DNA of 64,000 nt from Acidobacteriota bacterium. Lineage in GTDB: Bacteria; Acidobacteriota; Blastocatellia; Pyrinomonadales; Pyrinomonadaceae. Shown in pieces: positions 44,202-53,665 of the stretch. Every line of letters begins with the position of its first letter. The first letter of the stretch is position 1. The translations under genes and the position numbers were made by a program. Location of the stretch: positions 1 through 64,000 of the forward strand of contig RFGC01000038.1 in assembly GCA_003697135.1 (NCBI GenBank), read 5' to 3'. A model generated the notes under the pieces. That model saw only the letters and a program-made list of their open reading frames with translations. It made no database searches and was not told the DNA's origin.

Positions 44202-45227
44202 TTATTTTTTCATTCCTCTGGCTTCAAAAGTAAAATTGAAAAATCTTTCGATTGGAGAAAGGGTTGAGAATACTTCTGCCGTTAAATCAATACAAGTTTC
44301 TATCTCTTGACTTCTTAAACCCTGTTTTTTTAACTCCTCACGAAAAAGCTTTGAGACTTTAGCATAGGTTTTCTCGAGCCATCTCATGATAGTTGATTCA
44401 TGCACTCGACTAGAAGGCTCTCTTCGGCGTTTCTCTGTCTTTCGCTTGAACCAACTCCGTAGAGGCGATTCTGGCGCCTGAACAATCTTAGCTATTTCCC
44501 CAAGAGTTAATTTTTCAGTGTAGTAGTAAAATAAAAGCAGTTTCTCGTGATCAGTTAGCTGCGAGAAAGCGTTTTCTAATGCCTGCAATGTTTTCTTAAG
44601 GTATTTTTTCTCGGTCAATTCGTCGAGTATTTCGGATTCAGAATCTTGCTTAGTCAAAAACGCGTGTGTGTAACTTTCTCCAACACTTTCTACCATTTCA
44701 TCAATTGATATAGCCGCAGTGGAACTTCTGTGAAGATCAACCAAAGAATGCCAAACTATAACTTTGAGCCATGAACGAAGACTCCCACGTCCACTGTAAC
44801 TCAAAAATTTCGATGTCCTCTCGCCCTCAGCAATTCGAGAGCCATAAAGCTCATAGTAAAGAGCAGAAACCGCTTCTTCAGCATTACCTTCAGAATCTGT
44901 TAGTTTTCTTGCTATTCCTTCGATGTAACTGCGATACTCTCTATCAAAGTCCCACCATGCGTTCTCGTCACCATTTGCACAAGCTATTGCTAGAAAAAGC
45001 TCCTGAGAGTGAATTTCCTTCAAAAATTTCTCAACATCATCTACGCTAGGCAAATCACCTCCTCTATTCATCAAGTATTTTCTCACAGCCTTTTTCAAAG
45101 CTGATCTGAACTCATCAAAGCTAACCTTGTAGTTAGGAGCGTTCTGCTGGCACTGTGCAAATATCTGCTGAATTAACTCTTCGCATCTATCGGGAAAAAC
45201 ATCTATTTCGCTTTCGTGTGGCATCAT
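44202..45227 (-). CDS. Large sigma-70-family (ECF-like) sigma factor
   Basis: Putative transcription initiation factor, about 341 residues from the ATG pair at 45227/45224. Region 2 is visible around ACANGDENAWWDFDREYRSY and GNAEEAVSALYYELYG, then SLRSWLKVIVWHSLVDLHR. Region 4 is near QLTDHEKLLLFYYYTEKLTLGEIAKIV with SPLRSWFKRK. It is much longer than a standard ECF factor, with about 80 extra N-terminal residues and a C-terminal extension of about 75 (VSKLFREELKKQGLRSQEIE). It sits between an ABC exporter and a small zinc-finger protein. Function of the extensions is unknown. Confidence 0.78.
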   Translation of the reverse strand: MMPHESEIDVFPDRCEELIQQIFAQCQQNAPNYKVSFDEFRSALKKAVRKYLMNRGGDLPSVDDVEKFLKEIHSQELFLAIACANGDENAWWDFDREYRSYIEGIARKLTDSEGNAEEAVSALYYELYGSRIAEGERTSKFLSYSGRGSLRSWLKVIVWHSLVDLHRSSTAAISIDEMVESVGESYTHAFLTKQDSESEILDELTEKKYLKKTLQALENAFSQLTDHEKLLLFYYYTEKLTLGEIAKIVQAPESPLRSWFKRKTEKRRREPSSRVHESTIMRWLEKTYAKVSKLFREELKKQGLRSQEIETCIDLTAEVFSTLSPIERFFNFTFEARGMKK

Positions 45228-45292
45228 CTCGGCAAGTAAACTTCTGCAAAAATTATAACTAAATTTCCCTAAACAACAAGAAAGCCACAAGA

Positions 45293-47125
45293 TTATTTTT
45301 TCTGTGAGAATGCTACGTCAACATTTGCTCTGTCAGCATATTGTAACTGATACAGTCGCCAATAAATTCCGCGCTTTGCCAAAAGTTCTTGGTGAGTGCC
45401 GACTTCTTGTAATTCACCATGATGAAAAACCAGTATTTTATCGCAGTTTTGAATTGTCGAAAGACGATGAGCAATTATTAACGATGTCCTTTCCTTCATC
45501 AAGCGTTGAATCGCCTTTTGTATAAGTTGTTCTGTTTCAGTGTCAATTGAACTTGTAGCTTCGTCTAAAACTAAAATCTTTGGATCGAAAGCCAAAGCAC
45601 GAGCAAACGATATTAGTTGTTTTTGGCCCACGGAAAGCCCTGCTCCTCTTTCCTTGACTTCTGTTTTGTAACCTCTTTCCAGCTTGCTTATAAAATCATC
45701 AGCTTGCACTTCTCTACATGCCCAACGCACCTTTTCATCGTCTATCTGCTTGTTTCCCAGCCGAACGTTATCTTCGATTGTTCCCGAAAACAGAAAAACA
45801 TCCTGCAAAACAACAGCAAAATTCTGCCTGAGTGATTTCAAGTCCCACTCCCGAACATCAACACCATCAACCAAAATTCTTCCCCTCTTGACATCGTAAA
45901 ATCTCATCAATAGATTTGTCACAGTTGTTTTCCCTGAACCAGTTGCACCAACCAGAGCAACCGATTCGCCCGGTTCTACCCGAAATGAAACGTCCTTCAA
46001 AACCCACTCTTCGCCTTTGTAAGCAAACCATACATTTTGGAATTCTATTCTGCCCACAGCCTTCCCGGTCTTTTTTGGTTTTTTAGGAGATTGAATTTGC
46101 ACGGGCAGATCAAGCAAGACAAATATGCGATGAGATGCAACAACTGCCGCTTGAAAAACGTTGAATCTATCGGAGAGGTCTCGTATTGGCTGGAAAAGAA
46201 GTCCTGAGTATTGAATGAAAGCCGCCAAAGTGCCGATTGTTATTGCTTCTCCACTTGCCGAAAACAAGGAAAGCGTGCTGAAACCAAAGAAAAATATCAA
46301 AGAAGCTATTCCGAAAGCTCCTATGAAATCAACCAAAGGATAAAACACTGCGTAGTAGTAGATAGTTTCGATGTTTGCCTTGCGATAATCATCGTTTACT
46401 TGATGGAATTTCCTTTGGGCAATCTCAGTTGCATTGAAAAGCTGAACAATCTGCGCACCTGAAAGATGCTCTTGCAAAAAAGCATTTAACCGTGCCATTC
46501 TAACTCTAACTTTGTCAAAGCCAACTCTAGCATTTTTACGAAACCAATTCGTTGCAATGAAAAGAAGCGGCACAATTACTAAAGAAACAACCGCAAGTTG
46601 CCAATCAAGCCAAAAAAGCCAACCAATTATGGCAAAAATTATCACTAAATCGCCCAAAACATCAACCACGCCTGAAGTAAAAAGCTCATTCAAAGCATCA
46701 ACATCAGAGGTCAACCGAGTGATGATTCTGCCTACTGGATATTTATCGTAATAAGCTATCTCTTGATTTTGAAGTTTTGTAAAAATCTCAGTGCGAAGGT
46801 CAAACATTACCTTCTGCCCGACGATATTAAGAAGAATTTCTTGAAAGTATTGCAGTAAGAATCTAAAAAGGAAAAGTCCGAAAAATGCTAAAGCAAAAAG
46901 CCACACACCTTCCGTGCGCTTTGGAATAATGAAGTCATCTACAGCAAATTTCGTAAACAGAGGCTGTAAACTACCGAGAAAATTCAAGAAAAGGGTTATA
47001 AACAAACTCAAAACAGCCGTTTTCCAGTAAGGCTTAAGGTATTTCAAGAGCCGCTTTGCATTCCTAAAATCGTAATGCTTCCCTGTCAGCTCTTCTTCAT
47101 GAATTCTTTTCAACTCCTCAGACAT
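45293..47125 (-). CDS. ABC transporter, fused permease and ATPase (MsbA/MDR-like exporter)
   Basis: Half-size exporter, 610 residues. Six membrane helices fill about residues 33-310. The nucleotide-binding domain has Walker A GATGSGKT at 393-400, signature LSVGQ at 497-501, Walker B ILVLDE at 517-522 and the H-loop IAHRLSTIQ. It could export lipids, peptides or drugs; the sequence does not say which. It is upstream of the large sigma factor on the same strand (66-base gap), so the three-gene unit may be coexpressed. Confidence 0.9.
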   Translation of the reverse strand: MSEELKRIHEEELTGKHYDFRNAKRLLKYLKPYWKTAVLSLFITLFLNFLGSLQPLFTKFAVDDFIIPKRTEGVWLFALAFFGLFLFRFLLQYFQEILLNIVGQKVMFDLRTEIFTKLQNQEIAYYDKYPVGRIITRLTSDVDALNELFTSGVVDVLGDLVIIFAIIGWLFWLDWQLAVVSLVIVPLLFIATNWFRKNARVGFDKVRVRMARLNAFLQEHLSGAQIVQLFNATEIAQRKFHQVNDDYRKANIETIYYYAVFYPLVDFIGAFGIASLIFFFGFSTLSLFSASGEAITIGTLAAFIQYSGLLFQPIRDLSDRFNVFQAAVVASHRIFVLLDLPVQIQSPKKPKKTGKAVGRIEFQNVWFAYKGEEWVLKDVSFRVEPGESVALVGATGSGKTTVTNLLMRFYDVKRGRILVDGVDVREWDLKSLRQNFAVVLQDVFLFSGTIEDNVRLGNKQIDDEKVRWACREVQADDFISKLERGYKTEVKERGAGLSVGQKQLISFARALAFDPKILVLDEATSSIDTETEQLIQKAIQRLMKERTSLIIAHRLSTIQNCDKILVFHHGELQEVGTHQELLAKRGIYWRLYQLQYADRANVDVAFSQKK

Positions 47126-47229
47126 CGCAAGTTTAAGCCTTGATTACCAAAGTTCGATTTTAGGCTTTCAAAACTGGATTGGCAATTTGTAAAATGAACT
47201 CGTAAAGTTTTCGAGCATCTGTATTGCAA

Positions 47230-48225
47230 ATGATAGAAAAATTCATTTATGACAGAAGAAACAATTGGGAAAAACTTGAATCCCTTTTGAACGAGCTTGA
47301 TAAACTGCCATTAAGGAAGCTGCCACGTGAGCAAATAAGGGAACTTGGTTGGCTGTATCAGCGCGTTACAGCAGACCTTGCAATAGCGCGAGCAGAATCA
47401 AACAACCCACGAGTCATCAGCTATCTGAACAGTCTCGCAATCAGAGCGCATGGAAAAATCTATCGAACTGAACACGAAATTCTCGGCACTATTAAAAAAT
47501 TCTACTTAGAAGATTTCCCGAAAACGTTTCGAGAGACCTTTAACTACACGCTCTTTGCATTTATAGTTTTTATGACCGTAGCTATTATTTCTTTTTTCCT
47601 CGCTTACACTGATCACAAATTTGTTCAAGCGGCTGATTTAGAATGGGTGCGCGGTAGTGCCGCAAATAACCAAAAATGGTGGGAAAGTATAAACCCTTAT
47701 AACCAACTCGCATCCAGCCAGATTATGACTAACAACATCATGGTAGCTTTTCGAGCGTTTGCTTATGGAGCATTCTTGGGCTTTGGGAGCATTTACATCT
47801 TGGCTCTCAACGCAATGCTAATAGGTGGAGTTTTCGGAGTCTGCTATGCAACGAATCCAGCCTTTGGAAACGAACTCGCAACTTTCGTTGTAGGTCATGG
47901 AGTAATCGAACTCAGTTGTATTTTCATCGCTGGTGGAGCGGGAACAATGATAGGGCATTCGATAATAGCTCCCGGCGACCTGAAACGCATTGATGCACTA
48001 AAAAAAGCAGGTGTAAAAACCATTAGATTAGTTTTCGGCTGCGCCTCCTTGCTTGTAGTAGCAGGCATCATAGAAGGTTTTATCTCACCGTCTTCTTTGC
48101 CAGCTTGGTTTAAGTATCTTGTAGGAATCTCAACAGGAATAGCAATGTATTCCTATCTCTTCCTAGTCGGCAAAGACAAAAACTCTTCTTCAACGCCTTC
48201 AACTATCACTAAATCCGCAAAATAG
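47230..48225 (+). CDS. SpoIIM-like (DUF95) membrane protein
   Basis: Membrane protein, 331 residues from the ATG at 47230; an in-frame TTG at 47224 is less likely. A cytoplasmic N-terminal helical part of about 105 residues (WEKLESLLNELDKLP, LGWLYQRVTADLAIARAES) precedes about five hydrophobic segments, with GVIELSCIFIAGGAGTMIG as a conserved stretch. This architecture matches stage II sporulation protein M relatives in non-sporulating bacteria, often near RDD or MoxR genes. None of those is present here. Function unknown. Confidence 0.78.
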   Translation: MIEKFIYDRRNNWEKLESLLNELDKLPLRKLPREQIRELGWLYQRVTADLAIARAESNNPRVISYLNSLAIRAHGKIYRTEHEILGTIKKFYLEDFPKTFRETFNYTLFAFIVFMTVAIISFFLAYTDHKFVQAADLEWVRGSAANNQKWWESINPYNQLASSQIMTNNIMVAFRAFAYGAFLGFGSIYILALNAMLIGGVFGVCYATNPAFGNELATFVVGHGVIELSCIFIAGGAGTMIGHSIIAPGDLKRIDALKKAGVKTIRLVFGCASLLVVAGIIEGFISPSSLPAWFKYLVGISTGIAMYSYLFLVGKDKNSSSTPSTITKSAK

Positions 48226-48284
48226 CCAAGCTGATGGAACTTACTGAATTCACCTCTTGAAACAAAATTCTGTCGCTTAAAACC

Positions 48285-48313
48285 TTGACAATTTTTCGGT
48301 CGAGATTTAGCAT
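48285..48313 (+). promoter_or_regulatory. Candidate promoter of the molybdenum hydroxylase cassette
   Basis: TTGACA (48285-48290), 17-base spacer and TAGCAT (48308-48313) lie about 58 bases upstream of the small-subunit ATG. The -35 is perfect; the -10 matches 4 of 6. Confidence 0.5.
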
Positions 48314-48370
48314 AATAGCGAATTAGACAATTTGCCATCAAATCTTGCCTGAACTTGAAGGAGGTCTTTG

Positions 48371-48847
48371 ATGAAACAGACAATCAATCTAAAAGTAAAC
48401 GGCGAAGCCTGCCAGATAGACGTAGAGCCTAGAACTCTTCTAGTTTACGCTATCAGAGAGATTTTGAATCTTACGGGAACGCATGTTGGATGCGATACTA
48501 GCAGTTGCGGTGCTTGCACTGTTTTAATGAACGGTAAAGCCGTTAAATCATGCACGCTTTTTGCCGTTCAGGCTGATGGATGTGAGATCACGACTGTTGA
48601 AGGATTGGCAAAACAAGACGAACTTCATCCTATCCAGCAAAGTTTCAAGGAAAAACACGGCTTGCAGTGCGGTTTCTGCACCCCCGGAATGATGATGCTG
48701 GCTTGCGAGATACTGCAAGCGTCAGAAGAAATGAGCGAAGAAAACCTGAGAAAATTACTAAAAGGCAATCTTTGCCGATGCACCGGCTACCAAAACATCG
48801 TTGATTCAATTGCCGATGCTAAAGCAAGAATGACAGCGGTGGCCTAA
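48371..48847 (+). CDS. Molybdenum hydroxylase small subunit, 2Fe-2S (CoxS-like)
   Basis: Iron-sulfur electron-transfer subunit, about 158 residues from the ATG at 48371, with AAGGAGG upstream. The N-terminal plant-ferredoxin cluster has CDTSSCGACTVL with a further Cys at VKSC. The C-terminal helical cluster has CGFCTPG and CRCTGY. Both [2Fe-2S] sites are therefore complete. It passes electrons from the molybdenum subunit to the flavin subunit encoded next. Same strand and spacing (69 bases) as the large subunit. Confidence 0.92.
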   Translation: MKQTINLKVNGEACQIDVEPRTLLVYAIREILNLTGTHVGCDTSSCGACTVLMNGKAVKSCTLFAVQADGCEITTVEGLAKQDELHPIQQSFKEKHGLQCGFCTPGMMMLACEILQASEEMSEENLRKLLKGNLCRCTGYQNIVDSIADAKARMTAVA

Positions 48848-48916
48848 TCATTCGAGGACTTCGCCCTAAAAGTCTCTTTCAAAAGCAAAAATTGATGAGA
48901 TTGAAAGGAGGTTTTT

Positions 48917-51271
48917 ATGACGGCAATCGGACAGCCTATTAGAAGATTTGAAGATGATAGGCTCATTAGAGGACACGGACAATATGTTGAAGACATCAAG
49001 CTTGCGAAAATGGTTTATGGAGTTTTCGTCAGATCACAAGTAGCACATGGCTTGATAAAATCAATAAACACAGAAGAAGCCAAAAATGCAAAGGGTGTTG
49101 TAGCGGTAATCACTGGAAACGATATTAAAGAAAAAGTCGGAAAAAACTTTACAGCTTGGATAGTGCCGAATAGCAATCAAGTCAGCGCAGAAATTTCTTC
49201 AAGACCACTATTAGCAATTGACAAGGTTAGATATGTCGGTGAACCCGTTGCCTTAGTGATTGCTGAAAGTCGAGAAGAAGCCTACGATGCCGCAGAGCTA
49301 GTTGATGTCGAATATGAAGAACTCCCAGCCGTTGCAAACATCGAAAAGGCAATTCAGGAAGATGCTCCACTTGTCCATGAAGGAGTCTCAAGAAACATTG
49401 CTTTGAGCTGGCAAATAAAGAACGGTGATGTTGAAAAAGTTTTCTCCGAAGCCGATAAGCTGATCAAACAAAGAATCTATATCAACAGAGCCGCTCCAAT
49501 CCCGATTGAACCGAGAGCCTGCATCGCTGATTATACAAATGGCCGTCTCACACTCTGGATAACCTCTCAAAATCCGCACATACATAGATTTTATCTTGCA
49601 AATGTTCTCGGAATACCAGAACAAAAGATCAGAGTAATTGCGCCCGACGTAGGCGGAGGTTTCGGCGCAAAGATAGACGTTTACAACGAAGAGTTGATTC
49701 TTTGCTACGCTTCAAGCCTGCTGAAGCGACCGATAAAATGGGTCGAAACAAGAAGTGAGCATTTCGTCGCATCTTTGCACGGGAGAGATTTTTTGGTTGA
49801 TGTCGAATTCGCTGTAATGAATGACGGGCGCGTTTTGGGAATTAGAGGTCAAAGCTATGCAAACATGGGCGCATATCTTGGAACCGTCTCGCCCGGTGTT
49901 GCCTCGGTTCTTCATGGCTTGATACTTCCCGGACCTTATAGAATCGAAGCCTTCGATTACACAACCAACGCAGTTTTTACAAACACAATGATACTCGATG
50001 CCGACAGAGGCGCAGGAAGACCTGAAGCCATTTTCGTTCTCGAAAGAATGATGGACTTGATAGCCGATGAACTAGGAATCGATCCGCTTGAACTGAGGCG
50101 AAGAAATTATTTGCCTGCGGGCGAAAACATTCAAACAGTCACCGGCCTCTCTTATGATTCTCTAGACTTCAGCAAAGTTTTAAGCAAATTCGGCGAAGTA
50201 TCTGATTACCAAGCTCTAAGAGACTATCAAAGAAAAGCTAGAGAAGAAGGGAAATATATCGGCATTGGCGTAGTGTCGAGCATTGATATATGCGGTTTTG
50301 CGCCCTCTCCTGTAGTCGGTGCAGTCGGGCTTCAAGCCGGACAATGGGAAAGCGCAGTAGTGCGATTTCATCCAACCGGTAAAGTAACGGTTCTTTCAGG
50401 AACTCACTCGCACGGTCAAGGCGGCGATACAACTTATGCCCAAATAGTCTCAGACACGCTCGGAGTACCGCTTGATTCAATAGAAGTTTTGCACGGCGAT
50501 ACTGACATGATTCCGATGGGTTGGGGAACATACGGAAGCCGAGGAACTTCAACCGGCGGTTCAGCAGTCTTCAAAGCGGCAGAAAAAGTGAAGGAGAAAG
50601 GCAAGCTGATTGCCGCTCATTTGTTAAAACTCAGCCCTGAAGAAATAGATTTCAGCAATGGAAATTATTTTGCGAAAACCGATCCGTCGAAAAAATTAAG
50701 CATTCAAGAGGTAGCACTTCACGCAAACGTAGGATGGAATTTACCTGCAGGTGTTGAACCCGGTCTAGAAGCTCAGGCATTCTTCGATCCACCTAATTTC
50801 ACGTATCCTTTTGGAATTCATCTATGCATGGTTGAAGTCATGCCCGACACAGGCGAAGTCAAAATCTTAAAATATATTGCCGTTGACGACGGCGGGAAAA
50901 TAATCAATCCCTTGCTCGCCGAAGCACAAATACACGGTGGAGTCGTTCACGGCATAGGGCATGCAATGTATGAAAACATCGCTTACACCGATGACGGACA
51001 GCTTTTGACGGGTTCTTTCAACGAATACGCCTTGCCAAAAGCGCATTTTATACCGAGAATAGAAAGCTATTTCACTGAAACACCGAGTCCTGCAAATCCG
51101 CTTGGCGCAAAAGGCATCGGTGAAGAAGGCGCAATTGCGGCACAGATTGCCGTCGCAAATGCCATAATTGATGCTTTGGAACCTTTCGGAGTTAAGCATC
51201 TGGACGGGCCATACACGCCCGCAAGAATATGGAAAGCCATACATCAATCAAACGGCAAAAATGAAAACTAG
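48917..51271 (+). CDS. Molybdenum hydroxylase large subunit (form-II CoxL-like)
   Basis: Catalytic molybdopterin subunit of the xanthine oxidase family, 784 residues, with GAAAGGAGG upstream. It has the cofactor-binding stretch DVGGGFGAK at residues 244-252, and near the C-terminus KGIGEEGAIAAQ with the catalytic Glu. The active-site loop reads ADRGAGR at 362-368. True CO dehydrogenases (form I) have AYRCSFR, and form II enzymes usually AYRGAGR. This is therefore form II-like, with Asp in place of Tyr. Calling it a CO dehydrogenase would be unsafe; substrate is unknown. Gene order S-L-M also fits form II. Confidence 0.88.
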   Translation: MTAIGQPIRRFEDDRLIRGHGQYVEDIKLAKMVYGVFVRSQVAHGLIKSINTEEAKNAKGVVAVITGNDIKEKVGKNFTAWIVPNSNQVSAEISSRPLLAIDKVRYVGEPVALVIAESREEAYDAAELVDVEYEELPAVANIEKAIQEDAPLVHEGVSRNIALSWQIKNGDVEKVFSEADKLIKQRIYINRAAPIPIEPRACIADYTNGRLTLWITSQNPHIHRFYLANVLGIPEQKIRVIAPDVGGGFGAKIDVYNEELILCYASSLLKRPIKWVETRSEHFVASLHGRDFLVDVEFAVMNDGRVLGIRGQSYANMGAYLGTVSPGVASVLHGLILPGPYRIEAFDYTTNAVFTNTMILDADRGAGRPEAIFVLERMMDLIADELGIDPLELRRRNYLPAGENIQTVTGLSYDSLDFSKVLSKFGEVSDYQALRDYQRKAREEGKYIGIGVVSSIDICGFAPSPVVGAVGLQAGQWESAVVRFHPTGKVTVLSGTHSHGQGGDTTYAQIVSDTLGVPLDSIEVLHGDTDMIPMGWGTYGSRGTSTGGSAVFKAAEKVKEKGKLIAAHLLKLSPEEIDFSNGNYFAKTDPSKKLSIQEVALHANVGWNLPAGVEPGLEAQAFFDPPNFTYPFGIHLCMVEVMPDTGEVKILKYIAVDDGGKIINPLLAEAQIHGGVVHGIGHAMYENIAYTDDGQLLTGSFNEYALPKAHFIPRIESYFTETPSPANPLGAKGIGEEGAIAAQIAVANAIIDALEPFGVKHLDGPYTPARIWKAIHQSNGKNEN

Positions 51272-51288
51272 TGTCAAGAGGAGGGAAT

Positions 51289-52152
51289 ATGATACCTGCG
51301 TCATTTGAATACTTTAGGGCTAACAGCGTTGATGAGGCAATTGAAATGATGGCTAAATACGGCGATGAAGCCAAAATTTTGGCAGGTGGGCAAAGCCTGA
51401 TTCCAATGATGAAACTACGCTTTGCTCGCCCTGCAAAACTCATAGACATCGGCAGAATTGATAGTTTAAGATACATCACTCTTGACGGTGACACCGTAAA
51501 AATAGGCGGGCTTACGACACACAGGGATTTGGAAACATCGAACTTAATAGCCGAAAAAATCCCTGTCCTTGCCGAATGCGCTCATGAGATAGCCGACTTG
51601 CAAATTAGAAACGTCGGCACGATTGGCGGTTCGCTAGCTCATGCCGATCCAAGCGCGGATTATCCACCCGTAATGTTGGCTCTAGATGCCACTGTGGTTG
51701 CAAGAGGGCAAAATGGCACGCGAGAAATTTCAATCAACGATTTTTTCATAAGTCCTTTCACCACTGCACTCGGCCAAGATGAACTCTTGATAGAAGTCAA
51801 AATACCAGCCATGAAATCCAACGAAAAAGGAGCTTATATCAAAATTGCCCATCCGGCAACAGGCTTTGGGGTCGTGAATTGTGCAGTGAAAATCGCTCTG
51901 AGTAATGGAAAAATCACCAATGCCAGAGTTGCTTTCGGAAGTTTCGTAACTGTGCCTTACAGAGACGAATCCATAGAAAAATTTCTGCAAGAAAAAGAAG
52001 CAACCGTTGATACGATAAAACAAGCTTCGGAAATGGTCGCTGAAGGCAAAGATATTATCGGCGATTATTATGCAGATGCCGATTACAGACGTAATCTAGC
52101 AAAAGCCGTTTTCTTAAGAGTGATGAAAAAGGCTCTCAACCTTGATTCGTAA
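51289..52152 (+). CDS. Molybdenum hydroxylase medium subunit, FAD-binding (CoxM-like)
   Basis: Flavoprotein subunit, about 287 residues from the ATG at 51289, which has AGAGGAGGG directly upstream; a GTG at 51271 overlaps the large-subunit end. FAD-binding motifs are AGGQSLIPMMKLR near residue 33 and TIGGSLAHADPSADYP near 109. The C-terminal CO-dehydrogenase-flavoprotein domain follows. It completes the S-L-M complex. Confidence 0.92.
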   Translation: MIPASFEYFRANSVDEAIEMMAKYGDEAKILAGGQSLIPMMKLRFARPAKLIDIGRIDSLRYITLDGDTVKIGGLTTHRDLETSNLIAEKIPVLAECAHEIADLQIRNVGTIGGSLAHADPSADYPPVMLALDATVVARGQNGTREISINDFFISPFTTALGQDELLIEVKIPAMKSNEKGAYIKIAHPATGFGVVNCAVKIALSNGKITNARVAFGSFVTVPYRDESIEKFLQEKEATVDTIKQASEMVAEGKDIIGDYYADADYRRNLAKAVFLRVMKKALNLDS

Positions 52153-52225
52153 TATCAGATTTTGAACAAAGCAAAAACGAAATTTCGGTTGAGATAATCT
52201 TCAGCCTTACTGTTTTTCGAGACTT

Positions 52226-52822
52226 ATGGAGTTAGTCGTAAGAGAAGAGTTTGAAGTTAAAACGAATCTTGACAGAGTTTGGGAATTTTTCTCCGATCCC
52301 AAGTTTGTTGTGCCTTGTATTCCCGGCGCTGAACTTTTGCAGATCAAGGAAGATGGGACTTTCGACGGAGTCGTAAAAGTAAAACTTGGTGCTGTGACAC
52401 TAAATTTCACAGGCACCATGAGATATGAAAAGCTGGATCGGGAAAACAAAACAATGGTTTTGATAGGTGAAGGCAAAGAAAAAGGCGGAGCTGGAAGAGC
52501 TAAAGCTAAGATCGAAAACACCTTCGACCAAACAGATAGCGGATTAAAAATCAAAGTGACGACAACTGTAGATATTTCAGGAAAGATATTGCAATACGGC
52601 AGAGGAATGTTCGAGCAAATAGCAAAACAGCACTTTATGCAGTTTTCAGCTTGTGCAAAGAATTATCTCGAAACCCAAACTGCCGAAGAAGAAAAAAAAA
52701 CTCCGCCTGAACCTGTGAAACTAAAAGCCTTTTCTCTCTTTTTCAAAGCTTTGTTTGCATGGCTTACCGCTTTGTTAGGGAAGCTCTTCAAAGGTAAGCC
52801 GAAAAGCCAAGAAAAAACGTAA
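52226..52822 (+). CDS. CoxG-like SRPBCC protein with C-terminal membrane helix
   Basis: CoxG-family protein, 198 residues. Residues 1-150 form the SRPBCC fold (FEVKTNLDRVWEFFSDPKFVVPCIPGAE, GTMRYEKLDRENKTMVLIGEG, TTTVDISGKILQYGRGM). A linker rich in Glu and Pro leads to a hydrophobic helix near 168-188 (LFFKALFAWLTALLGKLF). In CO dehydrogenase systems CoxG recruits the enzyme to the membrane, so this gene may anchor the hydroxylase. No coxD/E/F maturation genes are present. Confidence 0.85.
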   Translation: MELVVREEFEVKTNLDRVWEFFSDPKFVVPCIPGAELLQIKEDGTFDGVVKVKLGAVTLNFTGTMRYEKLDRENKTMVLIGEGKEKGGAGRAKAKIENTFDQTDSGLKIKVTTTVDISGKILQYGRGMFEQIAKQHFMQFSACAKNYLETQTAEEEKKTPPEPVKLKAFSLFFKALFAWLTALLGKLFKGKPKSQEKT

Positions 52823-53031
52823 GCGCTTAGAAAAAACGATTGTTGAGAAATCTCAAAGTAGCTATCGGACAGCAAACAAAGCTCGAAAAGTTCACAAAAA
52901 CAGAGATTTTTAATTGAAGGTTAAAAAATTCCTAAGGGCGAAACCTATTTTATGCTTGTTTGGTTTTGCCTTTTTTCTTTTGTCCTTTTACTCTAAGAAA
53001 AGACGAACTTTGCTTTGGTGAAAAGCTTCTT

Positions 53032-53583
53032 ATGAAAACGTATCCGCGAACGTGCAAGGTTAACGGAAAGGTGGTTGTTTTGCGCTTGCTTGAGGAAAAA
53101 GACAAAAAAGCTTTGCTGAACTTTGCAAACTCCTTGCCTGAAGAAGATTTGCTCTTTTTGTCTTTCGACATTACTCAAGAAAAGGTGGTTGATGATTGGC
53201 TCAGAAAGGTGCGTGAAGGAACTTGGTTCACGATTTTAGTAGAAGCCGACGGCAAACTCATAGGTCACGGAAGCCTCTTGAGAACCGAGCAAATATGGTC
53301 AAGGCATTTGGGTGAAATCATTTTGTTGATTGCTCCTGAATACCGTGGAAAAGGTTTAGGTAGCATCTTAGCAAACGAAATCTTCGACAAAGCCCGTGAA
53401 ATGGGCTTAATGAAAGTTGTTGCCAGAATGGCATCTGAACAAAAAGGAGCCATAGCCGTCTTTGAAAAGCTCGGCTTCAAAGCTGAAGCTCTTTTGAGCG
53501 ACTATGTGATTGACAGACAAAATCGCACCCACGACCTAATTGCAATGTCATACGATGTTAAAGGGTTCAGTGAGACTTATTGA
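53032..53583 (+). CDS. GNAT-family N-acetyltransferase
   Basis: Acetyl-CoA-dependent acetyltransferase, about 183 residues from the ATG at 53032 (MKTYPRTCKV). An upstream in-frame start adds 24 residues without family similarity. The acetyl-CoA motif A is IAPEYRGKGLGSILANEIFDKAREMG, followed by VFEKLGFKAEALL. The acceptor is unknown. 52823-53031 upstream holds a weak inverted repeat (GCGAAACC/GGTTTTGC near 52936) and nothing else I can name. Confidence 0.82.
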   Translation: MKTYPRTCKVNGKVVVLRLLEEKDKKALLNFANSLPEEDLLFLSFDITQEKVVDDWLRKVREGTWFTILVEADGKLIGHGSLLRTEQIWSRHLGEIILLIAPEYRGKGLGSILANEIFDKAREMGLMKVVARMASEQKGAIAVFEKLGFKAEALLSDYVIDRQNRTHDLIAMSYDVKGFSETY

Positions 53584-53665
53584 TTTTTTTGCCGAAATCT
53601 CGCTTTTGAAAAGACGGCGAAAATTTAGTGAATGACGAAGCTTTGGTTGTAAAATAGCAAGACAG

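Noticed and set aside
48371-52822. Annotation of the cassette as aerobic CO dehydrogenase
   Set aside because: The large subunit lacks the form I AYRCSFR loop and the maturation genes are absent; kept as form II-like with unknown substrate.
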